A DNA stretch of 64,000 nt from DATDAH01 sp963725155 (GCA_963725155.1 CAVRXU010000004.1:114993-178992), one strand, 5' to 3'; positions 1 to 8,078 are shown, numbered from the stretch's first letter. Numbers and translations are program-made. Notes: generated from the letters alone by a model not told the origin.

Positions 1-555
1 GGCGGCGCCGCCGGCCAGGCCGTCGAGCCCGTCGGTCAGGTTGACGGCGTTGGTGGTCCCCACGATCAGGAGCACCGCCCACACGCACCAGCCGACCTCG
101 CCGAGGTCCAGCAGGACCCCTGCCCTGGTGAACGAGAGGTCGGTGCTCACCGGGGTGTGGCCCACTGCCAGCACAGCGAAGGTGATGGCCACGGCCAGGA
201 GGCCCAGGAACTTGGTCCGTGACGTCAGTCCGAGGTTCCGCTCCCGGGTGACCTTGATCCAGTCGTCGGCCAGGCCGACCAGCCCGGCGCCGACCACGGC
301 CAACATCACCACCAGGCCCGACCGGGTGATGATGCGGCTGTTGGAGATGTCGGAGGCCAGGTAGCCCACCACGGCGCCAGCGACGATGGCTGCCCCGCCC
401 ATGGTCGGGGTGCCCGCCTTGGTGGTGTGGCCTTGTGGTCCGTCCTCCCGGATGGGCTGGCCGATCCGGCGCCGGGTCAGGACGTCGATCAGCACCTTGG
501 TGCCGAGCAGCGACACCATCAGGGAGACGCCGGCGGCGAACAGGAGCGTCCTCAC
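1..555 (-). CDS. mraY: MraY, phospho-N-acetylmuramoyl-pentapeptide transferase (partial, 3' end outside window)
   Basis: Transfers phospho-MurNAc-pentapeptide from UDP to undecaprenyl phosphate, making lipid I at the inner face of the membrane. Only the first 185 codons are in the window; the family is about 360 residues long. Translation of the minus strand shows a membrane segment at residues 3-22, the motif GLADDWIK with the conserved Asp pair, and NLTDGLDGLAGG at the window edge; both are hallmarks of MraY. The GTG start at 555 overlaps the murE stop (GTGA), so the two are translationally coupled. In most bacteria murF lies between murE and mraY; here it does not. Identification is firm; the C-terminal half cannot be judged. 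Confidence 0.93.
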   Translation of the reverse strand, partial: MRTLLFAAGVSLMVSLLGTKVLIDVLTRRRIGQPIREDGPQGHTTKAGTPTMGGAAIVAGAVVGYLASDISNSRIITRSGLVVMLAVVGAGLVGLADDWIKVTRERNLGLTSRTKFLGLLAVAITFAVLAVGHTPVSTDLSFTRAGVLLDLGEVGWCVWAVLLIVGTTNAVNLTDGLDGLAGGAA

Positions 556-1979
556 GCGCACACCTCCCCGTGGCCGCGGCGACCGAGCGCGGCGGCCGCC
601 ACCTCTCGATCGTCGAAGTCGATCACCCGGTCACCCAGGTCCTGGGTCGTCTCGTGTCCCTTCCCCGCCACGAGGACCAGGTCGCCGGGCGCGGCCAGGG
701 CCACTGCCGCCTCGACGGCGCGGCGTCGGTCGGGCTCCACGATCAGGTCGTCGACCCGTTCCACACCGGTCATCACGGTCTCGATGATGGCCGTCGGGTC
801 CTCCTGCCGGGGGTTGTCCGAGGTCACGATCACGACGTCGGCCCCCTGGTCGGCGGCGCGCCCCATCAGGGGTCGCTTGTCCCGATCCCGGTCGCCGCCA
901 CAGCCGAACACCACGATGAGGCGGCCGTCGGTGAGCTCTCGCGCTGACGCCAGGGCCTGGGCGAGGCCGTCAGGCGTGTGGGCGTAGTCGACGAGCACGG
1001 TCACCTCGCCGTCCCCGACCGGCTCGAAGCGACCACGGACGGGACCGGCTCGGCCCAGGCCGGCGGCGATCTGGGCCGGCTCGAGGCCGAGGACCAGGGC
1101 GGCCTCGGCGGCGGCCACGGCGTTGGCCAGGTTGAACCGCCCCGCGAGGGCCAGATCGACCCGATGGCCGCGCCACGTGAAGCGGCTGCCATCGGCGCGG
1201 AGCTCGGGGTCCTCGGCGTCCTCGACCGACCAGCCCACGGCGGGGATGGCGATGGTCTCGAGCAGGCGGGCCCCCCATGGATCGTCCCGGTTCACCAGCC
1301 CGACCGCGGCCCGTTCGGGCTCGAAGAGGCGGACCTTGGCCGCGAAGTAGCGGTCCATCGTCTCGTGGAAGTCCAGGTGGTCCTGGGAGAGGTTGGTGAA
1401 GACGGCCACCGTGAACCAGGTGCCGACGATGCGGCGGAGCTCGATGGCGTGCGAGGAGACCTCCATGGCCACGACCGAGGCGCCGGCGTCGGCCGCTTCG
1501 GCCAGGGCGGACTGCAGGGCGGGGGCCTCCGGGGTGGTCCGAGCCCCGCTCAGGGTGCCCACGACGCGGGTCGTCCGACCGGCGTGGTTCAACACGGCGG
1601 CCAGGAGGTGGGTCACGGTGGTCTTGCCGTTGGTGCCGGTCACCCCCACGACGGCGATCCGCTGCGACGGATGGTCGAAGAAGGCGTCGGCCAGGCGCCC
1701 CATGGCGGCCCGGGTGTCGGGGACCACGATCTGAGGGACGCTGACCGCGATCGGGTGCTCGACGACCAATGCGACCGCCCCGGCCGCGACCGCGGCGGCG
1801 GCGTGGATGTGGCCGTCGGTGTGCTCGCCCTTGAGCGCGCAGTAGAGCGAACCGGGAGCGACGATGCGGCTGTCGTGCTCGACGGCGGTGATCGCGATGC
1901 CGGCGGCGATCCCGTCCGGCGCGAGGACGTACTCGGGCAGTGCGGCCAGGAGTACCTCGAGCGGACGCGGGGAGCTCAC
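552..1979 (-). CDS. murE: MurE, UDP-MurNAc-tripeptide synthetase (meso-DAP adding)
   Basis: Cytoplasmic ATP-dependent ligase that adds the third amino acid to UDP-MurNAc-L-Ala-D-Glu. The 475-residue protein has the P-loop GTNGKTT at 115-121, the region with the lysine expected to be carbamylated (AAKVRLFEP), DNPRQEDP starting at 388 and GKGHE at 439-443. The DNPR motif is the known signature for meso-diaminopimelate rather than lysine as substrate, which fits an actinobacterial wall. It starts 4 nt after the ftsI stop and its own stop overlaps the mraY start, so it belongs to the mraZ-led operon. Length and motifs are normal for the family. Confidence 0.96.
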   Translation of the reverse strand: MSSPRPLEVLLAALPEYVLAPDGIAAGIAITAVEHDSRIVAPGSLYCALKGEHTDGHIHAAAAVAAGAVALVVEHPIAVSVPQIVVPDTRAAMGRLADAFFDHPSQRIAVVGVTGTNGKTTVTHLLAAVLNHAGRTTRVVGTLSGARTTPEAPALQSALAEAADAGASVVAMEVSSHAIELRRIVGTWFTVAVFTNLSQDHLDFHETMDRYFAAKVRLFEPERAAVGLVNRDDPWGARLLETIAIPAVGWSVEDAEDPELRADGSRFTWRGHRVDLALAGRFNLANAVAAAEAALVLGLEPAQIAAGLGRAGPVRGRFEPVGDGEVTVLVDYAHTPDGLAQALASARELTDGRLIVVFGCGGDRDRDKRPLMGRAADQGADVVIVTSDNPRQEDPTAIIETVMTGVERVDDLIVEPDRRRAVEAAVALAAPGDLVLVAGKGHETTQDLGDRVIDFDDREVAAAALGRRGHGEVCA

Positions 1980-1983
1980 GGGC

Positions 1984-3828
1984 TCAGCCTGCCCTGAGGA
2001 TGGATGAGGGAGGCGGGATCCGGTAGGCCCGGAGGACCGCGGCGGCCAGTCGGCTGAACACCGGGGCGGACACGTCGCCGCCGTACACGTCGCCGGACGG
2101 CTCGTCGATCACCACCACGATCGACAGCTGCGGGTCGTTGGCCGGCACGAACCCGCCGAAGGTGGCGACGTAGTGGTACAGCCCGGCCTCGTCCGCGTAG
2201 CCGCCGTTGGGCTGGGGCTTGCGGGCCGTGCCCGTCTTGCCTGCCACCGGATAGCCCGGGACGGCGGCGGCCACGCCGGTGCCGCCCTCTTCGACCACGC
2301 CCGTCATCATCTCGGTCATCTGCCGGGCTGTCGCCTCGGACACGACACGGCGAGGCTCGGGGGTGGACGTCGGGTCGAGCTCGCCGTCCGTGCCGATCGT
2401 GCCGGTGACCAACTGCGGGGCGACGTAGCGACCGCCGTTGGCGATGACGTTGAACGCCTCGAGGACCTGGAGCGGGGTGACGGCCACCCCCTGACCGATG
2501 GGGATCGTGCCGATGGAGGTCGACGACCACTCGTCGGTCGGCAGCAGGATGCCAGGAGACTCCTGGGGGAAGTGCAGCTCGGTGGTCGCACCGAGGCCGA
2601 AGGCGCGGATGTAGTGGTCGATGATCTCGGGGGACATCTGCTGGGCGATCTGGATGGTCCCCACGTTCGAGGACTCGGTGAGGATGTCCCGCACGGTCAT
2701 CTCGGACGTCTCGTGGGTGTGGCTGTCGCTGAAGAGGTGGTCGCCGACCTGCAGGGTGTCGGCCACCGAGCTGGTCGACTCGGGGGTGACGATCCCTTCT
2801 TCGAGGGCGGCCGACAGGGTGATGATCTTGTTCACGGACCCGGGCTCGAACACCGCGGTCACCGCGCGGTTGTCCGCCGACGGGACGGGGTCCGTGAACG
2901 AGTCCGTGGCCTCGTCGTAGGCGTCGATGTTGGCCACCGCCAACAGCTCACCGGTGCCGGGACGACTGACGATCACGGTGCCGCCGCGGGCTCCGGTCGC
3001 GGCCACCTGCTCGCTGAGCAGGCGCTCGGCCTGGTACTGGATCTCGCGGTCGATGGTGAGCTGGACGTCCTCGCCTTGGGCGGCATCGTCGTAGTGGTTG
3101 TCCCCCGACGCGATCGTGTTCCCCCGCGGATCGCGCTCCACGGTGACCTGGCCCGGCTCGCCGGCCAGCACGTCCTCGTACTGCTCCTCGAGCCCGGAGA
3201 TGCCCAGCTGGTCGACGTTGACGGTGCCGAGCAGGGAGTGGGCCAACGTCCCGGAGGGCGTGGACCGGCCGGGCTCCTGGGTCACGGTGATGCCGGCGAG
3301 GCCGAGCTCGTCGACCTGCTGGCCGACGTCCAGAGGCAGCTGACGGTCGACGTAGGCGAACGAGCCGTCCCCGGTCAGCGTCTGGGCCAAAGCCAGGGGG
3401 TCGGCACCGATGACCGGGGCCAGCGCCTGGGCGGTCGCCCGCGGGTCTTCGATGACGGAGGGATTGGCCTCGACGGTGGCCGACGGGACGCTGAGGGCCA
3501 GGTCGGCGCCGTGGCGGTCCAGGATCGAGCCCCGGGGGGCGTCGACCTCGGTCACCCGATTGCGCTGGTCCTCGCCGAAGGCGATGAGGGCGTCGGGCCG
3601 CAGCACCTGGACCGTGGCCACCCGGTAGGCGACCACGCCGAAGGCCACGACGGCGACGATGAGCACGGCCAGGAGGCGTCGGTGCTCGGTCGCCGTGCGC
3701 AGGCCGGCCGGCCTGCGCCTGACGTGGCTGGGGTCGGGTCGGCGCGCCGGCGCCCGCCGACCATGACGGCCGGCGGGCGCCCGGCCCGAGCCGAACGACC
3801 GGGGGCGGGACGGAGCGCGCGTGGTCAC
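1984..3828 (-). CDS. ftsI: FtsI/PBP3-type peptidoglycan transpeptidase
   Basis: Septal class B penicillin-binding protein that cross-links peptidoglycan at the division site. A GTG start at 3828 gives 614 residues and a 4-nt GTGA overlap with ftsL; a longer reading from 4407 would run through ftsL and is rejected. A basic, proline-rich cytoplasmic tail (1-50) precedes one membrane segment (about 52-70). The three active-site motifs of the transpeptidase domain are visible: SVNK at 331-334, SSN at 386-388 and KTG at 531-533. The dimerisation (pedestal) domain lies between. Order and spacing are typical for a functional enzyme. Confidence 0.95.
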   Translation of the reverse strand: MTTRAPSRPRSFGSGRAPAGRHGRRAPARRPDPSHVRRRPAGLRTATEHRRLLAVLIVAVVAFGVVAYRVATVQVLRPDALIAFGEDQRNRVTEVDAPRGSILDRHGADLALSVPSATVEANPSVIEDPRATAQALAPVIGADPLALAQTLTGDGSFAYVDRQLPLDVGQQVDELGLAGITVTQEPGRSTPSGTLAHSLLGTVNVDQLGISGLEEQYEDVLAGEPGQVTVERDPRGNTIASGDNHYDDAAQGEDVQLTIDREIQYQAERLLSEQVAATGARGGTVIVSRPGTGELLAVANIDAYDEATDSFTDPVPSADNRAVTAVFEPGSVNKIITLSAALEEGIVTPESTSSVADTLQVGDHLFSDSHTHETSEMTVRDILTESSNVGTIQIAQQMSPEIIDHYIRAFGLGATTELHFPQESPGILLPTDEWSSTSIGTIPIGQGVAVTPLQVLEAFNVIANGGRYVAPQLVTGTIGTDGELDPTSTPEPRRVVSEATARQMTEMMTGVVEEGGTGVAAAVPGYPVAGKTGTARKPQPNGGYADEAGLYHYVATFGGFVPANDPQLSIVVVIDEPSGDVYGGDVSAPVFSRLAAAVLRAYRIPPPSSILRAG

Positions 3829-4250
3829 GGGGTGCCGGCGCCTGCCTCGGGCAGCCGGGGCACGTACGTCGGGTCCATGGGCTCCATGCCCATGCCCTCG
3901 GCCGTGCCGATGATGTTCTCCGGGGACTCGAGACGGGCGACCGTGTCCCGGGCCAGCTGGACTTCGGCCTGGCGGTCGGCCACATCGGCCCGTAGGCCGT
4001 CGAGGTGGATCTGGCCCTGTACGAGCACCGTCTGCAGGAGGGCCACGGCGAACAGGATCAGGAAGAAGCCGCCGAGGGCGACCGTGAGGGCCACCTGCGG
4101 CCGGAGCCGGCGCCGGCCCTCGGGCCTGACCCGACGGACGGGCGTGTCGGGGACCGGGCGGAGGTGGCGCCGGGTGGGGGCGGCAGCGGGCTGGTGGCGC
4201 GGGTGGGCCGGGGCGGTCGCCCCGCGGCGGGTGGCGGTGCTGGTGCTCAC
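3825..4250 (-). CDS. ftsL: FtsL-like divisome membrane protein
   Basis: A 141-residue bitopic protein: a long basic and proline-rich N-terminus (about 1-52), one hydrophobic segment (about residues 53-72, ALTVALGGFFLILFAVALLQ), then a short helical extracytoplasmic part rich in Leu, Asp, Arg and Glu that could form a coiled coil. Sequence similarity to FtsL is always weak; the assignment rests on topology and position between rsmH and ftsI, exactly where ftsL lies in dcw clusters. FtsL partners FtsB/FtsQ in activating FtsWI. GTG start at 4250 overlaps the rsmH stop and its stop overlaps the ftsI start, both by 4 nt, so expression is tightly coupled. Confidence 0.8.
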   Translation of the reverse strand: MSTSTATRRGATAPAHPRHQPAAAPTRRHLRPVPDTPVRRVRPEGRRRLRPQVALTVALGGFFLILFAVALLQTVLVQGQIHLDGLRADVADRQAEVQLARDTVARLESPENIIGTAEGMGMEPMDPTYVPRLPEAGAGTP

Positions 4251-5236
4251 GGGCTGGCCTCCGGTTCGGTCGTCGTGGGGTCGGCCAGCTTGCGGACCGC
4301 CCGGAGGCGGGCGCTGCGGGCCCGGGGGTTGCGGCTGATCTCGTCGTCGGTGGGCTTCCAGGCTCCCCGCTTGAGCAAGACGACCCTGGGCACGGCCCCA
4401 CAGACACAGGGTCCGCCCTGCGGGCAGGTGCAGCCGCCGGTGGATGCCTCGCGGAACGTCGACTTCACGATGCGGTCCTCGCCGGAGTGGTAGGCGATGG
4501 CCGCGGCCCGACCGTCTTCGGCCAGCAGGTCGAGCGCCTGCTGCAGGGCCGAGGGGATCTGGTCCAGCTCCTCGTTGACCTCGATGCGCAGGGCCTGGAA
4601 GGTCTTCCGAGCCGGGTGGCCCTTGCGGCGCACAGCCGCGGGCACGGCGTCGCTGATCACCCCGGCCAACGCGCTGGTCGTGTGCAGCGGGCGGGCGCGC
4701 ACGATCGCCCGGGCGATCGCCCGGGCCCGCGGCTCGTCGCCCAGGCGGGAGAGGAGGCGGGACAGGTCCTCCTCGGGCCAGGTGTTCACGATGTCCTCGG
4801 CCGTCACGGCCGCGTCGGCCGGGTCGTCGCCCTGGCCCATGCGCATGTCGAGGGGCCCGTCGGACCGGTAGCTGAAGCCGCGGTGGGCCTCGTTGACCTG
4901 TCGGGAGCTGATGCCGAAGTCGAAGAGCACACCGCTGACCTCGGTCACGCCGAGCCCCTCGACCACTTCGCCGAGCTGGTCGAAGCGGGCCTGGCGCACG
5001 CTGACCCGGTCACCGAACGGCGCCAGACGATCGGTCGATGCGGCGATGGCGTCAGGGTCCCGGTCGATGCCGACCAGGGAGAGGGCGGGATTGGCCTCCA
5101 GCACGGCGGCGGCGTGGCCGCCGTCACCGAGGGTGGCATCCACGTGGACCCCAGCGGGGGCCGCGGCGAACACTTCGACCACGCGGTCGACCATGACGGG
5201 GTCGTGGACGGGGGTGAGGTCTCGGGGTGCTGTCAC
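4247..5236 (-). CDS. rsmH: RsmH (MraW), 16S rRNA m4C1402 methyltransferase
   Basis: SAM-dependent methyltransferase that modifies N4 of C1402 in 16S rRNA. From the GTG at 5236 the protein has 329 residues, the normal length. It shows the SAM loop DATLGDGGH at 33-41, the acidic strand end GIDRD at 56-60, the family motif FDFGISSRQ followed by RGFSYRSDGPLDMRM, and AYHSGEDRIVK near the C-terminus. The frame stays open to a GTG at 5416 only 7 nt after the mraZ stop, but that would add 60 residues without family counterpart; I prefer 5236, leaving a 187-nt gap to mraZ. The stop overlaps ftsL. Confidence 0.94.
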   Translation of the reverse strand: MTAPRDLTPVHDPVMVDRVVEVFAAAPAGVHVDATLGDGGHAAAVLEANPALSLVGIDRDPDAIAASTDRLAPFGDRVSVRQARFDQLGEVVEGLGVTEVSGVLFDFGISSRQVNEAHRGFSYRSDGPLDMRMGQGDDPADAAVTAEDIVNTWPEEDLSRLLSRLGDEPRARAIARAIVRARPLHTTSALAGVISDAVPAAVRRKGHPARKTFQALRIEVNEELDQIPSALQQALDLLAEDGRAAAIAYHSGEDRIVKSTFREASTGGCTCPQGGPCVCGAVPRVVLLKRGAWKPTDDEISRNPRARSARLRAVRKLADPTTTEPEASP

Positions 5237-5386
5237 CGACCACGCTCCGTCCGCTGATCGGCTGCCCCCCGGCCGGCAGGTGCTCGACGGGAGGGGTTCC
5301 CGTTCGGGCTGCTGGGGAAGCGGGCGGAGTAGGGATCTTCCGTCCCACCAGCCGGGAGGCAGCGGATCAGCGGACGTGAGCGGGTC

Positions 5387-5470
5387 GAGGGCGTCGTTGC
5401 CCTGGGTGTACGGCACGGGGACATCACAGTCCCCCTTCTCGCATGGCGTCCTTGAGGGCGTCGTTGCCCT
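5387..5470 (-). repeat. 17-bp direct repeat spanning the mraZ end and the mraZ-rsmH gap
   Basis: The plus-strand string GAGGGCGTCGTTGCCCT occurs at 5387-5403 and again at 5454-5470, 67 bp apart start to start. The right copy is inside the mraZ coding end, the left copy is in the untranslated gap before rsmH (or in its possible N-terminal extension). Each copy is itself an imperfect hairpin (GAGGGC/GCCCT with a GTCGTT loop). Its role is unknown; it may be a small duplication left by slippage or a paired RNA structure affecting rsmH translation. Confidence 0.6.
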
Positions 5471-5858
5471 CGTTGGACAGACGGCTCCACGTGGCGGGAG
5501 CCCAGATCTCGATCCGGTCGATGGCGCCGTTCACGACGACCTCCGTCCCGGAACCGGCGCCGATGCCGGCCTTGTCCAGGAAATCGGCCGGAAGGGTGAT
5601 GCGGCCTTGGGCGTCGGCCCGGATGCGATCGGTGTCGGCTGCGAGCTTGCGGAGGACGACCTTGGGGACCTCGCCCTGGGCCTTGACCCGGTCGCGGAGG
5701 TCAGCGGCGAACTCGCGGTAGCCGTCCTCGGTGAAGATGGCGAGGCAGTCGTCGGCGACGGTGATGTAGCCGAGCCCGTCCAGCTCGTCGCGGAGCACGG
5801 CCGACAGGACGATGCGTCCCTTGTCATCGAGCTTGCGCTTCGAGTTGCCGACGAACAC
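5424..5858 (-). CDS. mraZ: MraZ, transcriptional regulator of the dcw cluster
   Basis: First gene of the division cluster. MraZ is a ring-forming AbrB-like DNA-binding protein that in other bacteria binds repeats in its own promoter. The 144-residue protein has the two expected SpoVT-AbrB half modules: FVGNSKRKLDDKGRIVLSA at the N-terminus and RADAQGRITLPADF about residues 80-93, each carrying the DxKGR / DxQGR core. GTG start at 5858 gives the standard MFVG-like beginning. The gene is preceded by a strong promoter and by TGG boxes (see those entries), fitting autoregulation. Confidence 0.95.
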   Translation of the reverse strand: MFVGNSKRKLDDKGRIVLSAVLRDELDGLGYITVADDCLAIFTEDGYREFAADLRDRVKAQGEVPKVVLRKLAADTDRIRADAQGRITLPADFLDKAGIGAGSGTEVVVNGAIDRIEIWAPATWSRLSNEGNDALKDAMREGGL

Positions 5859-5932
5859 GGACCGTTGCCTCGGGTGGTGGTGTGCTTCATGGGTCCTCCG
5901 ACGCCATGGCCCCCCGGTAGGGGCGCACCACC

Positions 5933-5961
5933 ACTATCGGTCCCTCTACCCCCAAAGTCAA
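5933..5961 (-). promoter_or_regulatory. Promoter of the mraZ-led division operon
   Basis: On the minus strand TTGACT (5961-5956) is followed after exactly 17 nt by GATAGT (5938-5933), close to the sigma-70/SigA consensus. Transcription would begin near 5926, giving a leader of about 68 nt before the mraZ GTG. It lies in the 318-nt gap between the divergently placed mraZ start and the end of the lipoate-ligase-like gene; no other gene is visible in that gap. Confidence 0.7.
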
Positions 5962-5987
5962 GCCACTTCTGCTCCAAAAGTCCTCCA
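5952..5987 (-). promoter_or_regulatory. Candidate MraZ operator: four TGG boxes at 11-bp spacing
   Basis: Read on the minus strand, TGG begins at 5987, 5976, 5965 and 5954, an exact 11-bp period. The third and fourth boxes flank the -35 hexamer. MraZ operators described in other bacteria are short TGG-containing boxes repeated about once per helical turn, so this array is a natural binding site for the ring-shaped MraZ. The match to a one-turn period is seen directly; binding is inference. Confidence 0.55.
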
Positions 5988-6176
5988 CAATTGTTCCCCT
6001 GAGCACCACGACGGATCCAGGACCGCTCCGGTGGGACCCCCGCGGTCGCCGGTCGTCGACCTTTCGGCTGCTGACCCCCCTTTGGCCGCCCTTTCGGCCG
6101 CCTGACCACCGGTGTGGGGGCCACAGCCGAAAGTCCGCACGGGGGTGGTTGCCATCGGTTGGCCCAGCCCGGGGAG

Positions 6177-6812
6177 TCAGGCCCCCACGGCGGCCAGAAA
6201 CGCACCGACGAGGCGGTCGGGCTCGACATCCAGCCCCCGGGCCACGGCCGCCAACTCGACCCGAGCTTCGGCGCGGCGTGCAGGGGCGACGAGCACGTCG
6301 ATGAGCGGGCCCGGGTCCCACCGACGGTGCACGGCGCACTGGAAGCGGGCACCGGTCCGGGTGCGGCGTTGGGCCAGGCCGACGACCTTGGCCCCGCCGA
6401 CGAAGACCTCGCCGGGGCCTCGTCCGGCGAAGCACACGGTCATCCCCCACCGCCCGGGGTCGAACGGACCGTCGTGGACCTCGGCATCGAGGCCGAGGGA
6501 CGCCAGCGCTGTGGCCCAGGACTCGCCCAGCCAGAGGAAGGACTGACCGACGTCGTCGGACCACAGCGGATCGCCCTTCGGCAGGTCGACGTCGATCCAC
6601 ACGGGGTCGTCGGGGCCGACGAGCACGGCCCCCCCGCCGGACCGGCGACGGACGACGTGGAGCCCCGGGACGTCGGGCACTGGCGCGGGCTGGGTCGAGC
6701 CGAGCACGACGGCGGGGACCGTGGGGACCAGCACATCGACGCGCCGGGTGACCACCGCGGGAAGCGCTCGCCCGTGGAGATCGGCCGGATGACCCTCGAG
6801 CCGCCCCACCAC
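6177..6812 (-). CDS. Lipoate/octanoate ligase-like protein (LplA/LipB/BirA fold)
   Basis: A 211-residue protein of the biotin/lipoate protein ligase superfamily. Seen directly: HVVRRRSGGGAVLVGPDD, which matches the substrate-binding RRxSGGGAV motif of LplA, and GAKVVGLAQRRTRTG, which carries the catalytic-lysine KxxGxAQRR motif. Members attach lipoyl or octanoyl groups to dehydrogenase subunits or transfer them between carrier proteins. At 211 residues it lacks the C-terminal domain of E. coli LplA, so it may act as an octanoyltransferase-type enzyme. The precise acyl substrate cannot be read from the sequence. Transcribed with the HNH gene 13 nt upstream. Confidence 0.78.
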   Translation of the reverse strand: MVGRLEGHPADLHGRALPAVVTRRVDVLVPTVPAVVLGSTQPAPVPDVPGLHVVRRRSGGGAVLVGPDDPVWIDVDLPKGDPLWSDDVGQSFLWLGESWATALASLGLDAEVHDGPFDPGRWGMTVCFAGRGPGEVFVGGAKVVGLAQRRTRTGARFQCAVHRRWDPGPLIDVLVAPARRAEARVELAAVARGLDVEPDRLVGAFLAAVGA

Positions 6813-6825
6813 CCAGGGGGCGGGG

Positions 6826-7320
6826 TCAGGCGGCGTCGACGTAGGGCATCCAGGGCTCGGGGATCGACCCCACGGCCACCAGGAGCCAGCTCAGCCGCCG
6901 TGGGGCACGGGGGGTCCGGCGCAGCCGCATGCCCGAGTCCTCGAGCATGCGGTCCCGCTTGGCGACGTTGCAAGGCCGACAGGCGGCGACCACGTTCTCC
7001 CACACGTGCTCGCCGCCCCGACTGCGGGGGACGATGTGGTCCAGGCTGTCGGCCGGACGACCGCAGTACTGGCACGAGTGGTCGTCCCGGGCGAAGACCG
7101 CCCGCCGGTTGAGCGAGGCCCGACGTTCGAAGGGCACCCGCACGAAGTAGCGAAGGCGGACGACCGAGGGCACGGGCACCTCGATGTCCGCGGCGTGCAG
7201 GACGGCGCCCGTGTCCGCCACCACCTCCGCCTTGTCCGTGAGCACCAGGACAGCGGCGCGACGGTCCGAGACGACCGAGAGCGGCTCGTAGCTCGCGTTC
7301 AGCACCAGGGCCCGGGACAC
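6826..7320 (-). CDS. HNH endonuclease family protein
   Basis: A 164-residue HNH protein of the type widespread in actinobacteria (N-terminus LVLNASYEPLSVVS). It has CQYC at 83-86, DH at 94-95, Asn 109 and CRPC at 114-117: four cysteines for a structural zinc around the H-N-H nuclease core. The role of this housekeeping-like family is not established; a DNA repair or processing function is plausible. The GTG at 7320 is chosen because a TAGGGT hexamer ends 7 nt before it with no Shine-Dalgarno sequence (leaderless pattern), although the frame is open to 7713. Followed closely by the lipoate-ligase-like gene. Confidence 0.85.
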   Translation of the reverse strand: MSRALVLNASYEPLSVVSDRRAAVLVLTDKAEVVADTGAVLHAADIEVPVPSVVRLRYFVRVPFERRASLNRRAVFARDDHSCQYCGRPADSLDHIVPRSRGGEHVWENVVAACRPCNVAKRDRMLEDSGMRLRRTPRAPRRLSWLLVAVGSIPEPWMPYVDAA

Positions 7321-7453
7321 GCCCCGAACCCTAGTTCTGCGTCCGACCCCATTCGGGGCGGATCTGACGGCTCTGCCGGGCGGTGGTTGCCGTCGCTCCG
7401 TGCCGCCCCCTACCCTGCCCCGACTTTCCGACCACGGGGGACGGTTGACACAG

Positions 7454-8026
7454 ATGGCGGCCACCCAGAAGAAGACGGGCACCACGGCTCGATCGAGCAC
7501 TGCGAAGAAGCCCGCGGCGACAACCGCGAAGAAGCCGGCCGCGAAGGCGACTGCGGCGGCCAAGAAGGCGCCGGCCAAGGCGCCGGCGGCGAAGGCCACC
7601 ACCAAGAAGCCGGCAGCGAAGGCCACCACCAAGAAGCCGGCGGTCAAGAAGTCGCCGTTCACGCCGGCCTTCATCGCCAAGCAGAAGGCCCTCCTCGAGG
7701 AGGAACGAGCCAAGTTCCTGCGTCAGGCCATCGACAAGCAGCAGGAGGCCGACCAGCTGGTGGCCGACCGGGATCCGGGCGACGTGCAGTTCGACGAGGA
7801 GTCCGGCGAGGGCGACAGCATCGCCGTGGAGCGCTCGCTCGACTTGGCGCTGTCAGCCCAAGCCCAGGACGCCGTCCAGCAGATCGACGACGCCCTGGCC
7901 CGCATCAAGAACGGCACCTACGGGATCAGCATCATCTCGGGCGAGCCCATCCCCAAGGCCCGCCTGGAGTTCATCCCCTGGGCGGCCGAGCGGGTCGAGG
8001 AGAAGGTCGCCAAACTCGGCAGCTGA
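7454..8026 (+). CDS. DksA/TraR-family protein with histone-like tail and no zinc cysteines
   Basis: A 190-residue protein in two parts. Residues 1-60 are a Lys/Ala/Pro repeat tail (AKKPAAK, TTKKPA units) like histone H1 or HU tails, likely to bind nucleic acid. The C-terminal half is a DksA/TraR-type module: a helical part followed by GTYGISIISGEPIPKARL. In the family the sequence reads GxYGxCxxCGxxI and ends with a second CxxC pair; here all four cysteine positions hold other residues, so it cannot bind zinc in the usual way. DksA-like proteins act on RNA polymerase through the secondary channel. It precedes ileS by 52 nt. A TACCCT element at 7411 suggests a promoter about 40 nt upstream. 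Confidence 0.8.
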   Translation: MAATQKKTGTTARSSTAKKPAATTAKKPAAKATAAAKKAPAKAPAAKATTKKPAAKATTKKPAVKKSPFTPAFIAKQKALLEEERAKFLRQAIDKQQEADQLVADRDPGDVQFDEESGEGDSIAVERSLDLALSAQAQDAVQQIDDALARIKNGTYGISIISGEPIPKARLEFIPWAAERVEEKVAKLGS

Positions 8027-8078
8027 GCCGCCGGCCAGCCCTAGGCTGGTCGCTCCCCCCTGAGCACAGAGGCCGCGA

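Noticed and set aside
2173..4338. Long open frame on the plus strand opposite ftsI/ftsL
   Set aside because: It lies antisense to genes with clear family motifs and its product has the Gly/Val/Arg/Asp-rich composition of a high-GC shadow frame.
4247..5416. Longer RsmH starting at 5416
   Set aside because: The extra 60 residues are proline- and glycine-rich without family counterpart; the GTG at 5236 gives the standard length. The close spacing to mraZ keeps a small doubt.
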